Part shown: positions 26,705-35,400 of the stretch, piece by piece
Layout of the letters: every line of letters begins with the position of its first letter
Numbering within the stretch: the first letter of the stretch is position 1
DNA from: Denitromonas sp.
GTDB taxonomy: Bacteria > Pseudomonadota > Gammaproteobacteria > Burkholderiales > Rhodocyclaceae
Reading direction: 5' to 3'
Assembly: GCF_034676725.1 (NCBI RefSeq)
Contig: NZ_JAUCBR010000004.1
Coordinates: forward strand, 186,001 to 250,000
DNA length: 64,000 nucleotides
Notes under the pieces: generated by a model
What the model saw: only the letters and a program-made list of their open reading frames with translations
The model's database searches: none
What the model was told of the DNA's origin: nothing
Made by a program: the position numbers and the translations under genes

Positions 26705-27793
26705 TCAGTCCTCTCCCTTCGGGGTATCGATACCCGTCTTCTGGCGGGCGCGGGCCAGCGCGGTGACCGCGGCATGGGCCGCGATCGACGCCCCCACCAC
26801 GCCGGCGGCGGTGGCGCCCACGGTGTCGGCGTTCGACTCCACGCCGAACTGCTTGATGTCGGTCACCCGGTCGTAGAACGAACCCTTGTCCCAGAAGCCG
26901 TCCTCCGAGCAGCCGATGCAACCGTGGCCCGACTGGATCGGGAAGGACACGCCATCGTTCCAGCGCACCGTCGAACAGGCGTTGTAGGTGGTCGGGCCCT
27001 TGCAGCCCATCTTGTAGAGGCAGTAGCCCATGCGCGCCTGGTCATCGTCCCAGGCCTCGACGAACTGGCCGGCGTCGAAGTGCGGGCGGCGATAGCATTT
27101 GTCATGGATGCGCTGGCCGTAGAACATCTTCGGCCGCCCCTGTCGGTCCAGCTCGGGCAGCTTGTCGAAGGTCAGCATGTAGGTCACCACCGCCGTCATC
27201 ACCTCGGCGATCGGCGGGCAGCCCGGCACCTTGATGATCGGCTTGTCGAAGATCACCTTGTGCACCGGCGTGGCGCGCGTCGGGTTTGGCTTGGCCGCCT
27301 GCACACAGCCCCAGCTCGCACACGAACCCCACGAGATGATCGCCTTGCAGTCGGCGGCGGTCTCCTTCAGCTTCTCGATAAACGGCCGGCCGCTCTGGAT
27401 GCAGAACATGCCGTCTTCATTCAACGGCGGGTTGCCCTCCACCGCCAGAATGTAGTTGCCCTTGTACTTCTTGCGCACCTCGTCGAGGATCGCCTCGGCC
27501 TGATGCCCGGCCGCCGCCATCAGCGTGTCGTCATAGTCGAGCGACAGCATCGACAACACCACATCCTTGGTCAGCGGATGCGCCGAGCGGATGAATGACT
27601 CAGAGCAGCAGGTGCACTCCAACCCGTGCAGCCAGATCACCGGCGTGCGCGGCTTGGTCTCCAGCGCATGGGCGATTCTGGGCGCAAACGCCGAACCCAG
27701 GCCCAGCGAGGTCGCCGTCAGCGAACAGAACTTGAGAAAACTGCGGCGCGTGATGCCCTGCCGGCGCAGTACCTCGTAGAAGGTGTCGGTCAT
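26705..27793 (-). CDS. hoxK: Membrane-bound [NiFe]-hydrogenase small subunit HoxK/HupS, oxygen-tolerant type
   Basis: 362 residues. Tat signal RRSFLKFC at residues 16-23 with predicted cleavage after AHA (43). The proximal cluster has six cysteines: C60, C62, C63 ([10 protein letters not shown]) and C158, C163 (GSCASWGC) plus the usual later one. C62 and C163 are the supernumerary pair that defines the oxygen-tolerant [4Fe-3S] cluster of group 1d enzymes. A C-terminal membrane anchor follows ([18 protein letters not shown]). It is the first gene of hoxKGZ, with a sigma-54 element and an FNR box upstream. Confidence 0.97.
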   Translation of the reverse strand: MTDTFYEVLRRQGITRRSFLKFCSLTATSLGLGSAFAPRIAHALETKPRTPVIWLHGLECTCCSESFIRSAHPLTKDVVLSMLSLDYDDTLMAAAGHQAEAILDEVRKKYKGNYILAVEGNPPLNEDGMFCIQSGRPFIEKLKETAADCKAIISWGSCASWGCVQAAKPNPTRATPVHKVIFDKPIIKVPGCPPIAEVMTAVVTYMLTFDKLPELDRQGRPKMFYGQRIHDKCYRRPHFDAGQFVEAWDDDQARMGYCLYKMGCKGPTTYNACSTVRWNDGVSFPIQSGHGCIGCSEDGFWDKGSFYDRVTDIKQFGVESNADTVGATAAGVVGASIAAHAAVTALARARQKTGIDTPKGED

Positions 27794-27866
27794 CGGGGTG
27801 TCTCCCTGGTGGGTCTTGTTATCCCCCGCCGGCGGGCGCTCGGCGGAACGTCGAAAGCCACCATCA

Positions 27867-27882
27867 CAAGAAGCGTGCCACC
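27867..27882 (-). promoter_or_regulatory. Sigma-54 (-24/-12)-type promoter of hoxKGZ
   Basis: Minus-strand GGTGGCACGCTTCTTG matches TGGCACG-N4-TTGCW in the -24 half and in spacing; the -12 reads TTGT. The same 16 bases occur upstream of hybO (48343-48358). Leader to the hoxK ATG is about 60-75 nt. Confidence 0.75.
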
Positions 27883-27901
27883 GCGCGGAAAACCGAAAAA
27901 C

Positions 27902-27915
27902 TTGATGTATATCAA
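27902..27915. promoter_or_regulatory. FNR/ANR box upstream of hoxK
   Basis: TTGATGTATATCAA, a perfect TTGAT-N4-ATCAA palindrome, 20 bp upstream of the -24 element and between two divergent operons. It could place hoxKGZ, the pqq-like operon, or both under oxygen control. Confidence 0.75.
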
Positions 27916-28151
27916 GCACCTCCCGGCGCATGCGCGCCCCGACGCAAACACCGGACCGGAAAGCGGGTTTCCAGTTTTCGACGACTACCGCCCAAGCCAC
28001 TGGCGGATTCGCCCCCGGGTCGGCATCGCTGCCCTTCAATCATGATTTTCAGTAGGCGAATGCGGCAAAAGGCGGATGCCCGCCGGGCAGGCGGCTCTCA
28101 CTATGAGCCCCAGGCACGGCATGGGGCCGCGCCGCCATTGAGGAGACACAC

Positions 28152-28226
28152 ATGACCTGGGAAACCCCCGCCTATTGCGAAATCCGTCTGGGATTCGAAG
28201 TCACGGCTTACGTGTACGTCCGCTAA
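28152..28226 (+). CDS. pqqA: PqqA-like RiPP precursor peptide
   Basis: 24 residues, beginning MTWETPAYCEIRLG and ending FEVTAYVYVR. The EVTxY core matches PqqA, with Glu16 and Tyr20 exactly where PqqE crosslinks them in PQQ biosynthesis. AGGAG at 28141 is spaced 6 nt from the ATG. Cys9 and the extra Tyr22 are not usual. It is followed by pqqD and pqqE homologues. Either a true PQQ precursor with other pqq genes elsewhere, or the precursor of a different Glu-Tyr-derived product. Confidence 0.85.
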   Translation: MTWETPAYCEIRLGFEVTAYVYVR

Positions 28227-28286
28227 GCCGGTCCGGGGCGGTGGCGGCCAGCCGCCCTCGCCCCCTCACCGCCCGAGGCCCCAATC

Positions 28287-28571
28287 ATGACGATTGCATC
28301 AACCACTGCCAACCGCCGCCCGCAGCTGTCGCCCCACTTCATGTTCCGCTGGGAAGCCAGCCAGGACGCCTACATCCTGCTCTACCCGGAAGGGCTGATC
28401 AAACTCAACCCCTCCGCCGGCGAGATCCTCAAGCGCTGCGACGGCCAACACACCGTGGCCGAGCTGATCGCCGAGCTGCAGGCCGCCTTCCCCGGCCCCG
28501 CCGACGACATCGACCAGGGCGTGCGCGCCTTTCTCGACGTGGCCACCGACAAGGGCTGGCTGCACGTCTGA
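28287..28571 (+). CDS. pqqD: PqqD-family peptide chaperone (RRE domain)
   Basis: 94 residues. The RRE fold binds the precursor peptide and presents it to the radical SAM enzyme. Segments RPQLSPHFMFRWEASQDAYILLYPEG and ILKRCDGQHTVAELIAEL (cut to fit) correspond to PqqD. It is a free-standing protein, 60 bp after the precursor and 26 bp before pqqE. Confidence 0.93.
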   Translation: MTIASTTANRRPQLSPHFMFRWEASQDAYILLYPEGLIKLNPSAGEILKRCDGQHTVAELIAELQAAFPGPADDIDQGVRAFLDVATDKGWLHV

Positions 28572-28597
28572 GACCACCTGCCACAAGGAGCACAACC

Positions 28598-29743
28598 ATG
28601 CCAAAAGACAGCAACGGCCTCACGCTCGACGGCCAGGGCAAGCCCCTGTGGCTGTCCCTCGAACTGACCTACCGCTGCCCGCTCAAGTGCAGCTGGTGCA
28701 ACAACCCGCTGGACTTCGACGACTACGCGGCCCGCGAACTGACCACCGAGGAGTGGAAGCGTGTGCTGCGCGAATCGCGCGAGCTGGGCGCCTTGCAGCT
28801 GGGCTTTACCGGCGGCGAACCGCTGCAGCGGACGGACCTCGAAGAACTGGTGTCCTACGCCAACGAGCTGGGCTTCTACACCAACCTGATCACCTCCGGC
28901 ATCGGCCTGACCGAAGCGCGCCTGGTGGCGCTCAAGGCGGCCGGCCTCAAGCAGATCCAGCTGTCGCTGCAGGCCACCGAGGCCGCAGTCACCGACGCAC
29001 TGGTCGGCGCCACCGCCCACGAGCGCAAGCTCGACGCCGCCCGCCGCATCAAGGCGCACGGCTTCCCGATGGTGCTCAACATGCCGGTCTTCCGCCAGAA
29101 CATCGGCATGACCGACGCGATGATCGCCTGGGCCGCCGAGCTGGGCATTGAGTACATCGAGTTCGCCAACATCCAGTACTACAACTGGGCCTTGGTGAAC
29201 CGTGACGAACTCATGCCCACTCTCGAACAGGTGCGCGAAGCCGAACAGGTGGTGCAGCGCTGGCGCGACACACTGGGCAAGAAGATGACGATCTACTTCG
29301 TCATCCCCGACTACTACGAAAGCCGCCCCAAGGCCTGCATGAACGGCTGGGGCGCCATCCACCTGACCATCGCCCCCGACGGCGTGGCCATGCCCTGCCA
29401 GGAAGCGCGCGTGATCCCCGGCCTCGAGTTCGAATCGGTGCGCGACAAGCCGCTGGCCTGGCTGTGGCACGAGTCGCCGCTGTTCCGCAAATATCGCGGC
29501 CTCGACTGGCTGCCCGAGCCCTGTGTGTCGTGCGACGAAAAGGAAAAGGACTTCGGCGGCTGCCGCTGCCAGGCCTTCCTGCTCACCGGCGACGCCGGCA
29601 ACACCGACCCGGCCTGCGGCCGCTCGCCGCATCACGCCCGGGTGCGCGAGGCGGTCGACACCGCCGCGCGCCCGCTGCGCTTCCGCAAGCCGCTGTTCAA
29701 GCGCGCCGCCGGCACCGTCACCACCGCCTTCCTGGAGGACTGA
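28598..29743 (+). CDS. pqqE: PqqE-family radical SAM/SPASM enzyme
   Basis: 381 residues from ATG 28598 (AAGGAG upstream). The radical SAM CX3CX2C is C27-C31-C34 in LTYRCPLKCSWCNNP. GFTGGEPLQRTDLEEL is the SAM-binding GGE motif. The C-terminal SPASM domain has the cysteines for two auxiliary clusters (ACMNGWG, MPCQEA, PCVSCDEKEKDFGGCRC, PACGRS). In PQQ synthesis this enzyme links the Glu gamma-carbon to the Tyr ring of PqqA. All catalytic and cluster residues appear intact, so the crosslink is probably made here. Confidence 0.94.
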   Translation: MPKDSNGLTLDGQGKPLWLSLELTYRCPLKCSWCNNPLDFDDYAARELTTEEWKRVLRESRELGALQLGFTGGEPLQRTDLEELVSYANELGFYTNLITSGIGLTEARLVALKAAGLKQIQLSLQATEAAVTDALVGATAHERKLDAARRIKAHGFPMVLNMPVFRQNIGMTDAMIAWAAELGIEYIEFANIQYYNWALVNRDELMPTLEQVREAEQVVQRWRDTLGKKMTIYFVIPDYYESRPKACMNGWGAIHLTIAPDGVAMPCQEARVIPGLEFESVRDKPLAWLWHESPLFRKYRGLDWLPEPCVSCDEKEKDFGGCRCQAFLLTGDAGNTDPACGRSPHHARVREAVDTAARPLRFRKPLFKRAAGTVTTAFLED

Positions 29744-29744
29744 G

Positions 29745-29840
29745 ATGCGCCACCCCTACGACACCGCGCGCGGCACCATCGCCCTCGGCGTGCTGCTCAC
29801 CCTGGTGCTGGCGGCGCTGGTGCGCCTGCTGGCCGGCTGA
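29745..29840 (+). CDS. 31-residue single-span membrane peptide in pqq-like operon
   Basis: MRHPYDTARGTIALG then a hydrophobic stretch (VLLTLVLAALVRLLAG) that can span the membrane. It starts 1 bp after the pqqE stop and ends 8 bp before the PuuD-like gene, inside an operon with almost no spacing. Possibly a small subunit of the PuuD-like membrane protein; no family recognised. Confidence 0.6.
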   Translation: MRHPYDTARGTIALGVLLTLVLAALVRLLAG

Positions 29841-29848
29841 GGCGCGCC

Positions 29849-30346
29849 ATGGACATGCTGCTCGACCTCACCCTGCGCTGGGCGCACTTCATCGCCGGCA
29901 TCATCTGGGTCGGCCACAACTACTCCAGCGTGGTGCAGCGCCCGAGCTGGCAGCCGCTGCGCGCCGAGGAGCTGAGCGACGACCGCAGCCCGCGCTTCCA
30001 GGCACTGCTCAACCGCGAGCACGGCTTCTTCCGCTGGGCCTCGGTGGTCACCTGGAGCGCCGGCCTGCTGATGCTGTGGCGGCAGGGCTGGCTGATCGAC
30101 GCGCTCGCCCTGCAAGGCAGTCTGGCGCCGATCGGCGTGGGCATGTACATCGGCACGCTGATGATGCTCAACGTCTGGCTGGTGCTGTGGCCGCACCAGA
30201 AAAAGGTGCTCGGCCTGGTGCCCGCCGGCATCGACGAGCGCCTGCGCTGCTCGCGCATCACGCACCTGTCGTCGCGCACCAACACCATGCTGTCGATCCC
30301 GCTGCTGTTCTTCATGGCCACCGGCAGCCACGGCGGTCTGCTGTGA
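29849..30346 (+). CDS. PuuD-like (urate oxidase N-terminal-like) membrane protein
   Basis: 165 residues with about four hydrophobic helices: LRWAHFIAGIIWVGHNYSS, ASVVTWSAGLLMLW, IGVGMYIGTLMMLNVWLVLW and TMLSIPLLFFMATGSHG. The first helix pattern with two His residues matches the membrane domain of urate hydroxylase PuuD; the cytochrome c domain of PuuD is absent. Membrane histidines could bind haem, making this an electron sink for the pathway, but that is inference. Its stop overlaps the next start (GTGA). Confidence 0.75.
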   Translation: MDMLLDLTLRWAHFIAGIIWVGHNYSSVVQRPSWQPLRAEELSDDRSPRFQALLNREHGFFRWASVVTWSAGLLMLWRQGWLIDALALQGSLAPIGVGMYIGTLMMLNVWLVLWPHQKKVLGLVPAGIDERLRCSRITHLSSRTNTMLSIPLLFFMATGSHGGLL

Positions 30347-31425
30347 CGGCCTACAGCTTTGCCGCCGGCCCCGCCCGCCTGCCCGACGCGGTGCTCGAAC
30401 GCGCCCGCGACGAGTTGTTCGCCCGCGGTGCCGACGGCGCCGCCGCCGTCGAGCGCCCCTTCACCGGCGACGCCTTCCGCGCCACGCTGGCGCATGCCCG
30501 CGAACGCCTCGCCACGCTGCTCGGCCTGCCGCCCGGCTACCGCATCCTGTTCCTCGCCGGCGGCGCCATGCACCAGTTCTCGCTGGTGCCCATGAACCTG
30601 CTCGGCACCGCCCGCTGCGCCGCCTACGCCGACTCCGGCTACTGGTCGCAGCGCGCCATCGACGAAGCGCGCCGCTACACCGAGGTGCTCGTCGCCGCAC
30701 GCTACATCGGCGCCACCCCGCTGGCCGCGCCCACCGCCGGCCGCTGGCATCTGCCGACGGGCTGCGCCTACTGCCACATCACCCCCAACGAAACCGTCGA
30801 CGGCCTGGCCTACCCCGAGCTGCCGCACACCGGCGCCGTCCCGCTGGTGGCCGACGCCACCTCCTGCTTTCTCGCCACGCCGCTCGATGTCAGCCGCTTC
30901 GGCCTGATCTACGCCAGCGCCCAGAAAAACCTCGGCATCGCCGGGCTCACCGTGCTCGTGGTGCGCGACGACCTGCTCGGCCGCGTGTCCCCGCGCGTGC
31001 CCACCGCCTTCAGCTACCGCATCCAGGCCCAGCAGGACAGCACCTACAACACCCCGCCCACCGCCGCCATCCACGTGGCCGCCCTGGTCTTCGACTGGAT
31101 CGCCGAGGCCGGCGGCCTCGCCGCCCTGGCCGCCGCCAACCGGCGCAAGGCTGAGCAGCTCTACCGCGTCATCGACGGCAGCGGCGGCGTCTACACCGCC
31201 CCGGTGGTGCCCGCCCACCGCTCGGTCACCAACATCCGCTTCCACCTCGCCGACACCGCGCTCACCGAGCGCTTCGTCGCCGAGGCCGAAGCCCACGGCC
31301 TGCATCACCTGCGCGGCCACCCCCGCATCGGCGGCCTGCGCGCCAGCCTCTACAACGCCATGCCCGAGGCCGGCGCCAGCGCGCTGGCCGAGTTCATGGC
31401 CGACTTCGCCCGGCGGCACGGATGA
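30343..31425 (+). CDS. SerC-like class V aminotransferase in pqq-like operon
   Basis: 360 residues from GTG 30343. Overall clearly related to phosphoserine aminotransferase (SFAAGPARLPDAVLERA, PGYRILFLAGGAMHQFS, SGYWSQRAIDEARRY, GGLRASLYNAMPEAGASAL). The PLP lysine is K195 in ASAQKNLGIAG. However the SHR motif that holds the substrate phosphate in SerC is replaced here by AVERPFTG, and GHRVxGG is changed to GHPRIGG. This suggests a different amino donor or acceptor. It overlaps the PuuD-like stop and the following 42-residue ORF, so it is embedded in this operon rather than in a serine locus. Confidence 0.88.
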   Translation: MTAYSFAAGPARLPDAVLERARDELFARGADGAAAVERPFTGDAFRATLAHARERLATLLGLPPGYRILFLAGGAMHQFSLVPMNLLGTARCAAYADSGYWSQRAIDEARRYTEVLVAARYIGATPLAAPTAGRWHLPTGCAYCHITPNETVDGLAYPELPHTGAVPLVADATSCFLATPLDVSRFGLIYASAQKNLGIAGLTVLVVRDDLLGRVSPRVPTAFSYRIQAQQDSTYNTPPTAAIHVAALVFDWIAEAGGLAALAAANRRKAEQLYRVIDGSGGVYTAPVVPAHRSVTNIRFHLADTALTERFVAEAEAHGLHHLRGHPRIGGLRASLYNAMPEAGASALAEFMADFARRHG

Positions 31426-31550
31426 GCACGCCCTGGCCGTTCCGGCATTCGCTCGTGCCCGCGTTGCGAGAAAGCGCCGCCGTTCGCGCCCCCGACGACC
31501 GCACGCCACCCGCAAGCCACGCGCACCGCGACCGCAGAGCGCCCCGATGA
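31422..31550 (+). CDS. 42-residue ORF coupled by ATGA overlaps at both ends
   Basis: Starts MSTPWPFRHSLVPALRESAA and continues as an Arg/Pro/His-rich tail. Its ATG overlaps the stop of the aminotransferase gene, and its TGA overlaps the ATG of the dehydrogenase-like gene. A real ORF exactly fitting both junctions is unlikely by chance, although the composition is GC-driven and no family is recognised. Confidence 0.5.
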   Translation: MSTPWPFRHSLVPALRESAAVRAPDDRTPPASHAHRDRRAPR

Positions 31551-32287
31551 CCCGCCTCCGCCTGCCCTGGCACGACCGCCCCGGCCTCGCCGGCGGCATC
31601 GACACCGACGGCCGCCGGGCCGGCGAGTTGCTGCAACTGGGCTTCGGCAGCGTCGAGTTCGGCACCGTCGCCGCCCACCCGCAAGCCCCCAATCCGCTCG
31701 CCCCGCTGGTCACCCGCCTCGCCGCCCTGCCGCCGCGCGGCGCGGCCAGCAGCGCCGTCGGCATCGGCATCGGCCTGGCCCCCGGCGCGCCCGCCACCGC
31801 CGTGCCGACCCAATGGCTCGACGGCCTGCATGGCGCCTGGCAGGTGGCCGACTACCTCAGCTTCAACCTCAGCGCCCGCGCCCACCGCCCGCTGCTGGCG
31901 CCCGAACACCACATGATGCTGGCCATCACCCTGCGCGCCCTGGTACGCGAGCGCGACCGCCTGCCCCGGCGCGTCGCCCTCGCCCTCAAACTGCCGCTCG
32001 GCGAGCACCCCGCCCCGCTCCCCGCCATTGCCGACGCCGCCGCCCACGCCGGCATCGACAGCCTCACCCTCGTCCTCGCCGACCCGCCCGCCGACCGCGC
32101 CGACCAACTCACCCGCCTCGCCGCCCTCGCCCGCCACCTCCCCACCGGCCCCGCCCTCGTCGCCGTCGGCGGCATCCGCAACGCCAACGACGCCCGCGCC
32201 GCGCTCAACGCCGGCGCCTCGGCCGTGCAGGTCCACCGCGCTTTCGTCGACCACGGCCCGGCCTGCCTGGACGACCTCAGCCGATAG
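31547..32287 (+). CDS. Short dihydroorotate dehydrogenase-like protein
   Basis: 246 residues, against about 335-345 for class 2 PyrD. It begins at the FMN-barrel motif RPGLAGGIDTDGRRAGELLQ (PyrD GLAAGLDKNG) and keeps FGSVEFGTVAAHPQAPNP, NLSARAHRPLL (for NxSSPNT) and the phosphate-binding VAVGGIRNANDARAALNAGA. The N-terminal membrane-binding helices and part of the middle are missing, and the catalytic Ser/Cys loop is not clear. Probably a flavin oxidoreductase acting on the peptide-derived product rather than pyrimidine synthesis. Last gene of the operon. Confidence 0.8.
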   Translation: MTRLRLPWHDRPGLAGGIDTDGRRAGELLQLGFGSVEFGTVAAHPQAPNPLAPLVTRLAALPPRGAASSAVGIGIGLAPGAPATAVPTQWLDGLHGAWQVADYLSFNLSARAHRPLLAPEHHMMLAITLRALVRERDRLPRRVALALKLPLGEHPAPLPAIADAAAHAGIDSLTLVLADPPADRADQLTRLAALARHLPTGPALVAVGGIRNANDARAALNAGASAVQVHRAFVDHGPACLDDLSR

Positions 32288-32347
32288 GGCCGGATTCATC
32301 CGGCCAACGATATTGGCCGCAGATTGGCGGGTTGAAACCCGCCCCAC
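32285..32347. repeat. REP doublet after the pqq-like operon
   Basis: TAGGGCCGGATTCATCCGGCC and, 18 bp on, TGGCGGGTTGAAACCCGCCC. Lies in the gap between convergent operons (stops at 32287 and 32468) and may serve as a transcript end structure. Confidence 0.85.
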
Positions 32348-32467
32348 AACACCCACCGTAAACGGCCTCTGCCCTGCCACCTCTCCGAAGCCCGGAAAGG
32401 CACAGGGCAGAGCACCGACTTGCTCAAACAGCCAGACCCGACACCCACCGGACCTGACCTTCTTCGC

Positions 32468-35400
32468 TTACTGCCAGTTCGCCGCAATCACCCCACTCAA
32501 GGCCTCCTGATAGTTCTGCGGCAATGTCGTTTGCCCCGCTGCCGGCGGCGCAAACGCCGCCATGGCGCTGACGAGGTTGTCGACCTGGCTGTCGAGCAAG
32601 ACGTCTCCCCCAGCCGTTTCGAACTCATCCAAACGGTAGGCACCACCGGAATACCAGTTAGCAACCCGGACACTGTCAGACGACCCGATCACACTGACTT
32701 CCAGATCGTTGCCCAACTTGCGGAACCACAATTGGTCAGCAGCGATGCCCGCCTCAAACTTGAGCGCATCCTTGCTGCCGGCCGCCGTGTCGTAGTTGTA
32801 CACCGTGTCCTGGCCATCGCCGCGACCGAACACATAGGTGTCCGAACCAGCATCCCCCGACAGGTAGTCGTTACCGATACCGCCGACGAGCACGTCGTCA
32901 TCGTTGCCACCGTACAGGGTGTCGTTGTCGGCACCGCCAACCAGCACGTCATTGCCGTTACCCCCTTGCAGGTAGTCGTTGCCAACACCACCGTCGAGGC
33001 TGTCGTTGCCGTCCTCACCTTGCAGCTGGTCGGACCCTGCACCACCGCTCAGCGTGTCGTTGCCCGCCTTGCCGTACAGATAGTCGTTACCATCCTGGCC
33101 ATCGAGCACGTCGTCCGTGGCGTAGCCATACAGATAGTCGTTGCCCGCTGTGGCCTGCTGCACCAGCGTCTTGACCGCGGCCACATCCCAGATCGTGCCG
33201 TTCTCGAAGCGGATCTGATCGACCACGTACGGGCCGGCGGCGTCCTGGTTGAAGAACGACTGCACCGTAAGCTTGTCGGTCGTGCCGTTGATCGACACCA
33301 CCAGGCTGTCGCTCATGCGGCTCAGGCTCACTTCCGAGGGCAACAGACCGCCTGTCAGCAAAACGACATCGACATCATTTGCTGATGAAGAATAGTTGCT
33401 CACCGTGTCCTGGCCATCACCCCGACCGAACACGTAGGTGTCAGAGCCAGCGTCGCCCGACAGGTAGTCATTCCCAGCCCCACCCGTGAGCACGTCGTCG
33501 TCGTTGCCTCCGTACAAATAGTCGTTGTCGGCACCGCCAATGAGATTGTCATTGCCGTTGCCGCCGGTCAGATGATCTGCCCCAGCACCGCCGTCGAGCG
33601 AGTCACTGCCATTCCCACCAGTCAGGTAGTCGTTGCCCGCACCACCATCGAGAATGTCTTCGCCATCCTCGCCTTGGAGGCTGTCGTTGCCGGCACCTCC
33701 GATCAGCGTATCGTTACCCGCTTTTCCATACAGAGAGTCATTGCCATCTAGACCGTCAAGTACATCATCGCCGACTGACCCATACATTTGATCATCGCCA
33801 AGCGTGCCTTGTGAAACCAGCAACTTGACCTTCGTTACATCCCAGATCGTGCCATTTTCGAAGCGGATCTGATCGACGACGTACGGGCCGGCGGCATCCT
33901 GATTAAAGTACGACTGCACCGTAAGTTTGTCGGTCGTGCCGATGATCGACAGCACCAAGTTGTCGCCCGTGCGGCTCAGACTCACTTCCGAGGGCAGCAG
34001 GCCACCCGACAGGGCAATCACATCCACACTGCCAACCGCCGTGTCGTAGTTGTAGACAGTGTCCTGACCATCACCACGACCGAACACATAAGTGTCCGAG
34101 CCGGCATCGCCCGACAGGTAGTCGTTCCCAGCCCCACCCGTGAGCACGTCGTTGTCGTTGCCACCGTACAGATAATCGTTGTCGGCGCCGCCAACCAGCG
34201 TGTCGCTGCCATTGCCGCCATATAGGTAGTCGTTGCCGAAACCGCCGTCGAGGTTGTCGTTACCGTCCTCACCGTGCACTTGGTCGGACCCTGCACCACC
34301 GTTCAGCGTGTCGTTGCCCGCCTTGCCGTACAGGTAGTCGTTGCCACCCTGGCCGTCGAGAACGTCATCCGTCGCGTAGCCGTACAGGGTGTCGTTGCCA
34401 GTCGTGGCCTGCAGGACCAGCGTCTTGACCGTGGCCACGTCCCAGATCGTGCCGTTCTCGAAGCGGATCTGGTCGACGACGTAGGGGCCGGCGGCGTCCT
34501 GGTTGAAGTACGACTGCACCGTAAGCTTGTCGGTCGTGCCAACAATCGACACGATCAGGTTGTCGCTCATCCGGCTCAGACTCACCTCCTCGGGCAGCAA
34601 GCCGCCCGACAGGACAATGGTGTCGACGCTCGCACCGATGTCGTAGTTGTACACCGTATCCTGACCATCGCCACGGCCAAACACGTAGGTGTCCGAGCCG
34701 GCATCACCCGACAGGAAGTCGTTGCCCGCACCACCGATCAGCAGATCGTTGTCGTTGCCGCCGTACAGGTAGTCGTTGCCGGCACTGCCAACCAGCTGGT
34801 CGTCACCACTTTGGCCATACAAGTAGTCAGTTGACGTCGAGCCGAACAGCGTGGAATCCATGGCCGACCCACTCACGGAGCCCGAACCGAACTTCACTTC
34901 AAAATTTTCGAGAACAGTTTCGAGCGTCGCGTTTCCTGACGCCTCTGCTGCCCACGTCTTCAGCAGTTCAATACCATTCCACCCAGCGTTCAAGAGCACG
35001 CCGCCATTACGCGTTAACTCGATCAGGTCGACCAAGGTGTTCTTGGGATCCGCGCTGCGGTTGCTCTCGAACAACGCGCCGACCGCCGTGAAATCAAAGC
35101 TGATCCCATTCTCGTCAATCACCAACTCCACCGCATCCAGATACGGCTTGAGGCGGGTTTGGGTCAGCAGGCCTTCGTAGACGGACTGTTTGAGCGCGTC
35201 GTAGCTTTGCTGCAGAAAATTCAATTGCTGCTGCGCGTAGGAGATCACCAGCGTGCGGCGGCCGCCTGCCCAGGTTTCGGCGGCGGAGGTGCTGTCTTCG
35301 CGCAACCCGACAACGTCCATGCTGACCGGGTCTGCCTCCTCCTCGGGGAGGCTGAAGAAATACTCACCGTTGAACGCTTCGAGGATGTGCATCTTCTGAT

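Larger units (their letters stand above)
27794..28151. other. Divergent intergenic region between hoxK and the pqqA-like gene
   Basis: 358 bp holding the hoxK -24/-12 element, a perfect FNR box, and at the right end an AGGAG site for the pqqA-like peptide. I see no gene in it. A weak GGCACG-type sequence at 28112-28127 faces the pqq side but lacks a good -12. Confidence 0.7.

Noticed and set aside
28112..28127. GGCACG-type sequence as sigma-54 promoter for the pqqA-like operon
   Set aside because: The -24 half matches but the -12 reads GGGG instead of TTGC, and the leader would be only about 14 nt; too weak to call.
28382..29635. 417-codon minus-strand frame
   Set aside because: Antisense of pqqD and pqqE homologues, which carry intact motifs.
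28152..29743. Reading pqqADE as a normal complete PQQ operon
   Set aside because: pqqB, pqqC and pqqF are missing and unrelated enzymes follow directly; ordinary PQQ synthesis with genes elsewhere cannot be excluded, so it is kept only as the alternative.
29920..31797. 625-codon minus-strand frame
   Set aside because: Antisense of the PuuD-like, SerC-like and dehydrogenase-like genes; Gly/Val/Ala-rich without motifs.
32800..34760. Regularly repeated DNA that might suggest a CRISPR array
   Set aside because: Repeats are long and in frame, coding for RTX nonapeptides and their linked domain; no short repeat-spacer pattern.
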